Source: Tychonema litorale BBK16
GTDB taxonomy: Bacteria > Cyanobacteriota > Cyanobacteriia > Cyanobacteriales > Microcoleaceae
NCBI RefSeq assembly: GCF_021648855.1
Contig: NZ_JAKJHX010000036.1
Location: 1-41,880 of the forward strand
Direction of reading: 5' to 3'
Length of the DNA stretch: 41,880 nucleotides
Shown here in pieces: positions 7,801-14,540 of this stretch. A model generated the notes under the pieces. The model was not told the origin of the DNA. It made no database searches and saw only the letters and a program-made list of their open reading frames with translations. How positions within the stretch are numbered: the stretch's first letter is position 1; the number at the start of each line of letters is the position of its first letter. Made by a program: the position numbers and the translations under genes.

Positions 7801-9914
7801 CTTTGCCAACAAGAGCGACAAGAACGGCCACAAATGCGTCGCAGCATGGGCTAGATGCTGATTTTAGGGATTTGGAAGCACTGTTGGATGAACCAAAAGA
7901 AGGTACACGTCAGGGTGAGGCTAATATTACCTCCCGTCCAGGTGGCATTCGACCCAAAGGCCCCCGTCAGGGATTCGGCGACCAAACAATGCGAGTACCT
8001 GTGAAGCAGCTAGATAACCTCAGCAATTTGATGGGGGAACTGGTGGTGAACCGGAATAGTTTGGAGCAGGATCAGGAACGGATGCGACAGTTTTTGGACA
8101 ATTTGTTGCATCAGGTGACATTGCTGAGTGATGTCAGTCAGCGGACTCAGGATTTCTACGAGCGGAGTTTGTTGGAGATTGCTTTGCTGGCGAACCGACA
8201 AGGACATCGATCGGCTTGGCGTTCTGAGGAGCAATCCCAGCATCAGCGAGATGGAGCTTGGAAGCCAGAAGAAATGGACAGGTTTACTCCTTTCCACAGT
8301 TTGGCCCAGGAGATTATTGAATTGATTGTGCGGGTTAGGGAGTCTGCTGCTGACATTGAGTTTTTGGTAGATGAAGCAGATCAAGTCACTCGTCAGTTGC
8401 GACAAGTGACGACTCAACTACAAGAGGGTTTAACTAGAGCTCGGATGAAACCTTTTGCAGAAACCACCGACAGACTGTTCCGAGCAGTGCGGGAAATCGG
8501 GATTAAATGTGGGAAACAAGCTCAATTGCAGGTTGAAGGCAAAGATATTCTGATTGATAAGATGATTGTGGATCAGCTTTATGATCCGATGACTCACTTG
8601 GTGAATAACGCGATCGCCCACGGGATTGAAGTACCAGAAGTGCGCTTGGCTGCTGGTAAGTCGGCGATGGGTAGAATTACGATTCGGGCTTTCCACCAAG
8701 GAAATCAAACCGTGATTTCAGTATCTGATGATGGCGCCGGGATTGACCCCCAAAAGGTGAAAGCTAAGGCGATTAAACAGGGTTTATTGACGGCGGCTCA
8801 GGCTCAGAGAATGGCTCGTGCAGAGGTGTATGAGTTACTGTTTAAGCCTGGTTTCAGCACCCAGGAACAGGCTACAGATATTTCTGGGCGGGGAGTTGGT
8901 ATGGATGTGGTGCTGACTTCTTTGCAGGAAATTCGGGGGACGGTGAGCATTGATTCAACTATTGGTAAGGGGACTGTATTTACGATTCGCTTACCTTTGG
9001 TGTTGAGTATTTCTAAGGCTTTGTGCTGTATTAGCGATCGCGCTCGGATTGCTTTCCCGATGGATGGGGTGGAGGATATGATTGATGTCCCTCGCGATCA
9101 GGTGACGACGGGGGTTGATGGACTTCCTTGTATTGATTGGCGGGGTACGATTTTGCCTTTCCGTCCGCTGCGGGATTTGTTGGCTTATCACCGCCATCTG
9201 GGTCGGGGTAGTGTTTATGGGTTTAATACTGACGATGACATGATTTCGGTGATTGTGTTGCGATCGGGCGGTACTTTCTTGGCGGTACAAGTGGATCAGG
9301 TTTCGACTGAACAGGAAATCGTGATTAAACAGTTGGAAGGGCCGGTGCCGAAGCCGATCGGGATTGCTGGAGCTACGGTGCTTGGGGATGGCAAAATTGT
9401 GGCGATTGCGGACGTTCTGGAACTGATCGATTTGGCGACGGGAAGGCTGCGGAAAGACGCTGGTGGCACGCTTTGGGAGGGCGATCGGGTTCCTCTGGAG
9501 CCGATCGAGGAAAAGGCTGAACCGACGGTGTTGATTGTGGATGACTCGATTACGGTGCGATCGCTCCTATCGATTACTTTTGAAAAGTCTGGCTATCGTG
9601 TAGAAGAAGCTCGTGATGGTAAGGAGGCTTGGGAAAAGATGAAATCGGGTTTGCCTTGCGATATCGTGTTCTGCGATATTGAAATGCCTCGAATGGATGG
9701 TTTGGAGCTGCTTTCTCGGATGCAGAAGGATGCGGTTTTGTGTGAATTGCCGATCGCGATGTTAACTTCTCGTGGTGCTGACAGACACCGCCAAATGGCT
9801 TACAGTTTGGGTGCGAAAGGTTATTTTACTAAGCCTTATTTGGAGGAGCAATTGCTGGATGCTGCTGCTCGGATGCTGAAGGGTGAGGTTGTTGGTGCTC
9901 CGGCTGTTGTTTAA
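4878..9914 (+). CDS. Hybrid CheA histidine kinase with HPt, long acidic linker and C-terminal receiver
   Basis: A 1678-residue chemotaxis kinase. Residues 5-110 form an HPt domain with phospho-acceptor His49 in AAHSVKGGAAMLGL. Residues about 140-1030 are a very long acidic linker. The dimerisation domain (about 1035-1180, MRVPVKQLDNLSNLMGELV) leads to an HATPase domain with the N box around His1240 (HLVNNAIAHG), DDGAGID and GRGVGMDVV. A CheW-like domain (about 1345-1500) is followed by a receiver (about 1548-1665) with IVDDS, phospho-acceptor Asp1600 and the lysine in TKPY. All catalytic motifs are intact. In cyanobacteria such PilL/HmpE-type kinases take receptor input and pass phosphate to CheY-like regulators of type IV pili. 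AAGGA precedes the start at a suitable distance. It follows the HNH gene by 51 bases and probably closes the operon, since a strong hairpin lies just downstream. Confidence 0.95.
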   Translation: MLPEQQQRIMGYFIEEAKDHLNTIEQGLLNLQVTIEDPELVNEVFRAAHSVKGGAAMLGLTSIQQTSHRLEDSFKILKECRVKVDQQLESLFLRIFDTLQGLLEQLSGPFGLTEELGEQMVRELEPVFQELHNHLGALVGYRVGDSDDITLLAEPAGVMDEASFAASSESFLGSGFGVDALESHQGSMRLVFESDVPARMREMLQEFKQPESEESRRRLRSICGNLRLAGEEFNLNCWIGLIEAGSRAIANRENSYRVLAPVVIKDIKQAQDLVISGMESEIVVGAKLRELAQIVTSEADFEDLLAFAQPGANAGDITGEDEVWDLVRAEENSSAELMRPTISGLSIDELFDKLDSGESNDYGSGRSPQFGDSPGFGDSELETGAFRVSSRTGPEVGAAELNTLADLFDGESPDLDGGWEGEDEIEETSSSRIQSRGLLGMDDEDSSADFTDLLLDDYDVASSGVNTVPPIEDLTSLFGSDVLGRDESASSEESPSLKHGDLTTDNAVTVKKDRSPNQAVVDGLRSDDALGTLLDEVAAQTSVTADDVDLDSFSESEASEDMDLSELLDFTDDLFLEEDQNIEKKGDRDLADQETHNPEIDNLFNMTPDSDLDISEDDHWLEDAFGVEEESLSLGEDSSQSDEDLDALFGSVSLDAVGQSEQIKERLSSAGVKSQEAADLVELFDSVPTGIDDYGEDLEEVNTEDWLNFEEDSQSWSGDLESVLDGPVMTPSDNHLTTETMATEGSADDNSDFDSSNTFDLLEDVFGEVTVSSADVVSTLKSGDLEKSSTDITDSSFDEGGADLFDALSIDLTADDDAEDDLFNTLETEISSGDLEALSASLDDDSFEENAELLALETGATLDSADLDGFDDLLDSIDAGPLVTSELPTGFWDTEEPSEGSEFDTESLSGFFNSEVANLEDTEESFDDLESLLNLGGTSAIIAAAQLTNQSPVTTEVFSDLEEMLSESKTVPEISLPTRATRTATNASQHGLDADFRDLEALLDEPKEGTRQGEANITSRPGGIRPKGPRQGFGDQTMRVPVKQLDNLSNLMGELVVNRNSLEQDQERMRQFLDNLLHQVTLLSDVSQRTQDFYERSLLEIALLANRQGHRSAWRSEEQSQHQRDGAWKPEEMDRFTPFHSLAQEIIELIVRVRESAADIEFLVDEADQVTRQLRQVTTQLQEGLTRARMKPFAETTDRLFRAVREIGIKCGKQAQLQVEGKDILIDKMIVDQLYDPMTHLVNNAIAHGIEVPEVRLAAGKSAMGRITIRAFHQGNQTVISVSDDGAGIDPQKVKAKAIKQGLLTAAQAQRMARAEVYELLFKPGFSTQEQATDISGRGVGMDVVLTSLQEIRGTVSIDSTIGKGTVFTIRLPLVLSISKALCCISDRARIAFPMDGVEDMIDVPRDQVTTGVDGLPCIDWRGTILPFRPLRDLLAYHRHLGRGSVYGFNTDDDMISVIVLRSGGTFLAVQVDQVSTEQEIVIKQLEGPVPKPIGIAGATVLGDGKIVAIADVLELIDLATGRLRKDAGGTLWEGDRVPLEPIEEKAEPTVLIVDDSITVRSLLSITFEKSGYRVEEARDGKEAWEKMKSGLPCDIVFCDIEMPRMDGLELLSRMQKDAVLCELPIAMLTSRGADRHRQMAYSLGAKGYFTKPYLEEQLLDAAARMLKGEVVGAPAVV

Positions 9915-9930
9915 TCTCTAAATCTGCGTT

Positions 9931-9968
9931 CATCTGCGGTTAAAAAAGGGAATTTTTAACCGCAGATG
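9931..9968. terminator. 16-bp perfect hairpin after the cheA gene
   Basis: CATCTGCGGTTAAAAA (9931-9946) pairs perfectly with TTTTTAACCGCAGATG (9953-9968) across a 6-base loop, 16 bases after the cheA stop. The A and T runs are inside the stem, so RNA from this strand would form a stem whose 3' arm starts with U5. It may end the operon transcript. The surrounding words (CTGCGTTCATCTGCGG, GGCGGATTGACGCGG) also belong to a repeat type common between cyanobacterial genes, so it may be a mobile palindrome as well. Confidence 0.6.
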
Positions 9969-9995
9969 CAGGCGGATTGACGCGGATAAACGCTG

Positions 9996-10123
9996 ATGTT
10001 CGATCGCGCGTTGGGTTGTGGTACTTTATTTTATTGAACCGCGAAGGCGCGAAGGACGCGAAGGAAGAAGGAAGAAGGAAGAAGGAAAATGCAATTTATG
10101 TTCGATCGCGTGTTGGGTTTTGG
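9996..10123. repeat. Duplicated ATGTTCGATCGCG(C/T)GTTGGGTT and CCGCGAAGGCGCGAAGG repeat cluster
   Basis: Within this 255-base gap a 26-base word occurs at 9996-10021 and 10098-10123 with two differences. Between them, at 10036-10069, lies a GAACCGCGAAGGCGCGAAGG repeat that also forms the left arm of the hairpin at 29756-29859. Tandem GGAAGAA units follow it. I read this as accumulated interspersed repeats with no gene. A promoter for the gene at 10170 must lie here, but I see no clear one. Confidence 0.7.
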
Positions 10124-10169
10124 TGGTAGGCTGGGAATGTGGGGTGTATAAAAGGGCGATCGATTATTT

Positions 10170-11420
10170 ATGGATGCTGAAGAACTTTTAGAAAGATACG
10201 CTAAAGGCGAACGAAAATTTCATAGCGAACGGTTAAGTGGGGTAGACCTTAAAGGTTCTGATCTGAGTGGGATCGACCTACAGAGTGCTAATTTGACGGG
10301 AACTGATTTGAGGGGCACAAACCTAACAGATGCGATTTTTTGGGGTGTTAATTTGAGTCGGGCATCCTTGACAAGTGCAAACATGAGTGGAATACGTTGT
10401 GATTCAGCTAATCTAAGTTTAGCAGAACTCAACGGTGCAAATTTGAGTAAAGCAAATCTTAGTGGTTCCAACTTGACTAATGCTAATCTTGAGAAGGCAA
10501 ATCTGACTGGTGCAAACCTAACAGCTACTAACCTAAGTAGAGCCTCCTTGTTTCAGGCAGATTTAAATAGAGCTAACTTGACTAACGCTAATCTGACTGG
10601 AGCAAACCTGTCTGAAGCAAATTTAACTGCAACAATTCTAAGTGGTGTAAAATTCTTAGAGGCAAAGCTCAAGGGTTGCAAACTCAGGGCCGTCAATTTG
10701 CAAGGAAGCAATTTGTCAGGAATTAAGTTGATAGATGTAGATTTAAGTGTGGCAAACTTGGAAGAAGCTAACCTTAAAAAAGCCTGTTTCCAAGGTGCGA
10801 ATCTAGAAAGATCAAATCTGCAAGGAGCAAACTTAATGGGAGCAGATTTAAGTAGAGCCAACTTGAAAAAGGCAGACTTAACTAACGCAAGAATTTATGG
10901 CTGGAATATCGAAAATACAGACTTCACTGGTGCTACAATGCCTGATGGAGAACTCTACCAGCCCGAAACCTCTGACGGAGAAATCTACCAGCCAGAAACT
11001 TCGGAAAAATTATCCCAAAAAGTGATATCTATGACGCGCAAAATTATTCGTACTGACAAAGCCCCCGCACCAGTGGGCCCTTACAATCAAGCGATCGCAG
11101 CTTCGGGCACTATGCTGTTTGTAGCTGGCCAAATTGCGATCGACATTAGACTAAATGATATTGTCTACACCGACGATGTGGCAAAACAAACCGAACAAGT
11201 TATGGCAAATCTCGAAGCCATTCTCACAGAAGCCGGCGCGACTTGGTTGGATGTTGTTAAAACTACGGTTTTTCTCAAAGATATGAATGATTTCGCCGCT
11301 GTGAATGCGGTTTATGCCAAATATTTTGATGCGGAAACAGCACCGGCGCGCGCTTGTGTGGAGGTTTCGCGTTTACCGAAAGATGTGTTAGTTGAAATTG
11401 ATTGTATTGCTGTTATTTAA
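10170..11420 (+). CDS. Pentapeptide-repeat protein fused to a RidA (YjgF/YER057c/UK114) domain
   Basis: A 416-residue, apparently bifunctional protein. Residues 1-17 (MDAEELLERYAKGERKF) are the usual N-cap of cyanobacterial pentapeptide proteins. Residues about 18-258 are more than forty A(N/D)Lxx pentapeptides predicted to form a right-handed quadrilateral beta-helix. A linker with a tandemly duplicated ten-residue unit (YQPETSDGE) leads to residues 288-416, a complete RidA domain with PVGPYNQAI, FVAGQIA, the arginine in PARACVEVSRLPKD and the late glutamate in VEIDCIAVI. RidA enzymes hydrolyse reactive enamine/imine intermediates from PLP enzymes. The RidA part starts with its own ATG at 11031 and is exactly the length of a normal RidA, so internal initiation is possible, though no strong ribosome site precedes it. 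It converges with the gene at 11446, 25 bases away. A database check should show whether the fusion is common. Confidence 0.9.
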   Translation: MDAEELLERYAKGERKFHSERLSGVDLKGSDLSGIDLQSANLTGTDLRGTNLTDAIFWGVNLSRASLTSANMSGIRCDSANLSLAELNGANLSKANLSGSNLTNANLEKANLTGANLTATNLSRASLFQADLNRANLTNANLTGANLSEANLTATILSGVKFLEAKLKGCKLRAVNLQGSNLSGIKLIDVDLSVANLEEANLKKACFQGANLERSNLQGANLMGADLSRANLKKADLTNARIYGWNIENTDFTGATMPDGELYQPETSDGEIYQPETSEKLSQKVISMTRKIIRTDKAPAPVGPYNQAIAASGTMLFVAGQIAIDIRLNDIVYTDDVAKQTEQVMANLEAILTEAGATWLDVVKTTVFLKDMNDFAAVNAVYAKYFDAETAPARACVEVSRLPKDVLVEIDCIAVI

Positions 11421-11445
11421 ATTCAGCAACCTGCAATCTTCTTTT

Positions 11446-11823
11446 TTAATGTTTTTGCAGTTGGGCAACTTGAATTTTCGGCAGTTGTTTCCATTCGGGT
11501 TCAATGGGTGAGTAGCAACAGTAGCACACCGCTAAACAGTCGTATTCAGCATTAGGAATTTCAGGCGTGTACTCTTCTACGCGCGATACTTCCCAATCTC
11601 CCCAGCGAACGTGAGTGCTCGTAGCAGGGAATTTAGGATCTGCGCTCTCCTTAAATTGGGCAAAGTTTCGCAGGCGATCGCCTGTTTTAGGCAGAGGTTT
11701 GTCTGAGTAGTCGTAGTGTTCTGCTAGGATACTCGTTAGAGCACCTGTATGGGAAAGCAATCTATCGTCCCATCCCACGGCAGAAAGCGATTCAGTCTTG
11801 AAAATGATCAACCGTTTTGGCAT
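11446..11823 (-). CDS. Conserved-looking small protein of unknown function
   Basis: A 125-residue protein that I do not recognise. It begins MPKRLIIFKTESLSAVGWDDR, has no signal peptide or membrane helix, and is rich in aromatic and charged residues. The stretch CLAVCYCCYSPIEP near residues 94-107 has four cysteines in close spacing and could bind a metal, but no full zinc-finger pattern is present. The protein-like composition and the clean start suggest a real gene. No good Shine-Dalgarno precedes the ATG. It runs opposite to the pentapeptide-RidA gene, tail to tail, with repeats behind its start. Confidence 0.7.
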   Translation of the reverse strand: MPKRLIIFKTESLSAVGWDDRLLSHTGALTSILAEHYDYSDKPLPKTGDRLRNFAQFKESADPKFPATSTHVRWGDWEVSRVEEYTPEIPNAEYDCLAVCYCCYSPIEPEWKQLPKIQVAQLQKH

Positions 11824-12124
11824 TGATTTATATTTTCTTCAGTCCGCGCAGGCGGACTTCGTTTGTGTAGTAGCGGTTTCAACCGCCGAACGATCGAAGA
11901 TAGTTTTAATCTGAGGGTAAAGTGCGCGACTGTCTTTAACTTCCACAGCCGTTAGCGTAGCCCTCGAAGAGGATCGCACTTCTCGATCTGTCACTGTCGC
12001 GCACCCTACTCCTAAATCAATCTGAAACAATCAGATTTAATCTCAATTAGCAATTAGCAATTACTCTACAAGCAATTACCAATTACCAACTGTCAACCGT
12101 CAACTGTCAACCGTCAACTATCAA
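11824..12124. repeat. Gene-free stretch packed with short cyanobacterial repeats
   Basis: From left to right: a palindrome AGTCCGCGCAGGCGGACT (11841-11858), a second palindrome GCGGTTTCAACCGC (11873-11886), a 28-base word at 11950-11977 beginning CGTTAGCGTAGCCCTCG that recurs inverted inside the SNF2 gene (14786-14813, one mismatch), and a run of CAATTA and GTCAACY short repeats up to the pnp stop. A 63-codon minus-strand reading frame over part of this region is made of the repeats and is not called a gene. Confidence 0.75.
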
Positions 12125-14278
12125 CTATTTCTTCAACGCTTCACGGGCGGCAACCGCTTCGTCAGGATGAATATTCAATCGGGTCAAATTGATCCGACCT
12201 TTATTGTCAATTTCTCGCACTTTGACAATCACTTCGTCGCCGACAGCCAACTCGTCTTCCACTTTGCCAACGCGGTAATCTGCTAACTGCGAAATGTGAA
12301 TCATTCCTTCTTTTCCAGGCAGAATTTCCACAAAAGCGCCGATCGGAATAATCCGAGTTACATGACCAACATACACATCTCCTGCATTCAACTTGCGTGT
12401 CATGCCTTGGATAATGTTGTGAGCCCGCATCGCTTTTTCGCTATCGTTGCCGGCAATTGTCACGGTTCCGTCGTCTTCAATGTCAATTTTGACACCAGTT
12501 TCTTCGGTGATGGCTTTGATTGTTTTACCACCAGGTCCAATTACCAAACCGATGAATTCGGGGTCGATTTTCAGGGTTAACAAACGCGGCGCAAAGGGCG
12601 ACATTTCCTTGCGGGGAGTGTCGATGGTTGACAGCATTCTTTCTAGAATATGCAGTCTCGCTGGTTTGGCTTGGCGGATGGCATTGGCAATCACATCTAA
12701 GGGTAAACCTTTGATTTTCATGTCCATTTGCAAAGCAGTAATTCCGGTATCAGTACCAGCTACTTTGAAATCCATGTCGCCTAAAAAGTCTTCAATTGCC
12801 TGAATGTCAGTCAAAATTCGGACTTCATCGCCTTCCTTAATTAAGCCCATTGCTGCGCCGCTGACTGGTTGAGACAGGGGAACGCCTGCATCCATGAGTG
12901 CTAGCGTTGAGGCGCAAACGGAACCCATTGAGGTGGAACCGTCGGAAGAAAGAATTTCCGAGACTACGCGAATCACGTAGGGGAAATCTTCTTTTGATGG
13001 CAAAACTGGGACGAGGGCGCGTTCTGCAAGGGCTCCGTGACCGATTTCGCGGCGTCCGGGCGATCGCATTGGCCTGGTTTCTCCCACGGAATATGGTGGG
13101 AAATTGTAGTGATGGAGGTAGCGTTTGTCTTGCTGCGGGTGCAAGTCGTCTCCTAAATCTTGGGCATCGCCGGGGGTGCCCAGGGTAGCTGCGGATAAGA
13201 CTTGGGTTAACCCACGATTAAACAACGCAGTGCCGTGTACTCGCGACGGGAGCACCCCTACGCGACAAGAAACGGGTCTCACCTCGTCTAGCTTGCGGCC
13301 GTCTACACGAACGCCATCTTCGATGATCTGCTTACGCATCATTTGTTTGGTAACGTCTTTGAAAACGTTGCCGATCATTTTGCCGTTGGCGCTGGCGGCG
13401 ACTTTTACTGGATCGTCTTCAGCGAGTTCGGCGATCGCAGATTCTACTTGATTTGCCTTAACTTCGTCCAAAGCTGCATTCCGTACTGTTTTGTCTTTTT
13501 CAAATCTGGACAAAATGATGCGGATGGGTTCTTGGGCGCGATCGCGAATAAAGTTTTCGAGGGCTGAATCTTGCGGTGGGCGTTCTGCTACCACTAAATC
13601 TATGCCCAATTCCGCCATGATTTCGCGTTGGGCTTGGATCAAGTCACAGGCTGCTTCGTAGCCAAAGTCGATCGCCTCGATGATATCTTGTTCGGGTAAT
13701 TGGTTCGCGCTGGCTTCCACCATGATTACTCCATCTGGAGAACCTGCTACCACGAGATCCAACTCACCTTCTTTGATTTCGCTGTAGGTGGGGTTGATGA
13801 TGAAATCGTCTCCTACCAAACCAACTCGGACTGCGGCCATCGGCCCATAAAACGGCATTTTCGCCAGCAGAATCGCCACGGAAGCGCCTGTCACTGCCAA
13901 AACGTCGGGGGGTACTTGTTCGTCCATCGACAGCGTTGTGGCTACGACTTGGATGTCGTCTCGCAACCAGCTAGGGAATAGCGGGCGCAATGGGCGATCG
14001 ATCAAACGGCCCGTCAGAGTCACTTTTTCTGGGGGACGCCCTTCCCGGCGCAAAAATCCACCGGGAATTTTACCGCCAGCGTACAGTCTCTCTTCGTAAT
14101 CCACCAACAGGGGCAGGAAATCAATTCCTTCTCTCCCCTGGGAACGAGTTGCTGTCACTAACACCGCCGTGTCACCGGACTGAATCAAAACTGCACCGCC
14201 TGCTTGAGGCGCCAGTAAACCAATCTTCAGCCTAATATCTCGTCCATCAAAGGATATTGACTTGTCTATCTCTACCAT
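12125..14278 (-). CDS. pnp: Polyribonucleotide nucleotidyltransferase (PNPase)
   Basis: A 717-residue protein of normal PNPase length. The enzyme degrades RNA 3' to 5' by phosphorolysis and can add nucleotides in reverse; it acts in the cytoplasm in mRNA decay. The order is RNase PH-like domain 1 (about 10-230), a helical segment, RNase PH-like domain 2 (about 320-550), a KH domain with the loop [12 protein letters not shown], and a C-terminal S1 domain ([30 protein letters not shown]). The catalytic half carries [26 protein letters not shown] and [27 protein letters not shown] signatures. The start [15 protein letters not shown] is typical. A repeat-filled gap separates it from the divergent SNF2 gene. 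I see no partner gene such as rpsO next to it. Confidence 0.97.
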   Translation of the reverse strand: MVEIDKSISFDGRDIRLKIGLLAPQAGGAVLIQSGDTAVLVTATRSQGREGIDFLPLLVDYEERLYAGGKIPGGFLRREGRPPEKVTLTGRLIDRPLRPLFPSWLRDDIQVVATTLSMDEQVPPDVLAVTGASVAILLAKMPFYGPMAAVRVGLVGDDFIINPTYSEIKEGELDLVVAGSPDGVIMVEASANQLPEQDIIEAIDFGYEAACDLIQAQREIMAELGIDLVVAERPPQDSALENFIRDRAQEPIRIILSRFEKDKTVRNAALDEVKANQVESAIAELAEDDPVKVAASANGKMIGNVFKDVTKQMMRKQIIEDGVRVDGRKLDEVRPVSCRVGVLPSRVHGTALFNRGLTQVLSAATLGTPGDAQDLGDDLHPQQDKRYLHHYNFPPYSVGETRPMRSPGRREIGHGALAERALVPVLPSKEDFPYVIRVVSEILSSDGSTSMGSVCASTLALMDAGVPLSQPVSGAAMGLIKEGDEVRILTDIQAIEDFLGDMDFKVAGTDTGITALQMDMKIKGLPLDVIANAIRQAKPARLHILERMLSTIDTPRKEMSPFAPRLLTLKIDPEFIGLVIGPGGKTIKAITEETGVKIDIEDDGTVTIAGNDSEKAMRAHNIIQGMTRKLNAGDVYVGHVTRIIPIGAFVEILPGKEGMIHISQLADYRVGKVEDELAVGDEVIVKVREIDNKGRINLTRLNIHPDEAVAAREALKK

Positions 14279-14377
14279 GTAGGATTGCTTCCTTATCTAC
14301 CGCATTCTTTCTCTGTCGGGATCGTAGCATTAACCACAGATTTTTGAGGGGCGATCGGGCAAATAGACCAAGATATC

Positions 14378-14447
14378 GGGCATGGGGCATTGGGCATGGG
14401 GCATTGGGGCATTGGGGCATGGGGCATTGGGGATTGGGGATTGGGTA
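14378..14447. repeat. GGGCATT/GGGGCAT low-complexity repeat
   Basis: Degenerate tandem units of GGGCATGGGGCATTG and GGGGATTGG fill the divergent gap between pnp and the SNF2 gene. Related stretches occur at 22153-22190 and 24733-24785. Short AACAAATAAC-type tandem words follow up to the SNF2 start. Promoters for both divergent genes must share this gap, but none is obvious. Confidence 0.8.
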
Positions 14448-14540
14448 TCGGACTTGCCCATGTACCAATATCTGAAATAGGTGATACGATTAACAAATAA
14501 CAAATAACTAATAACAAACAACCAATAACAAATATTTAAA

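Noticed and set aside
11839..12030. Minus-strand ORF of 63 codons between the 125-residue gene and pnp
   Set aside because: It is composed of known-type repeats (two palindromes and the family A word) and has no protein-like pattern.
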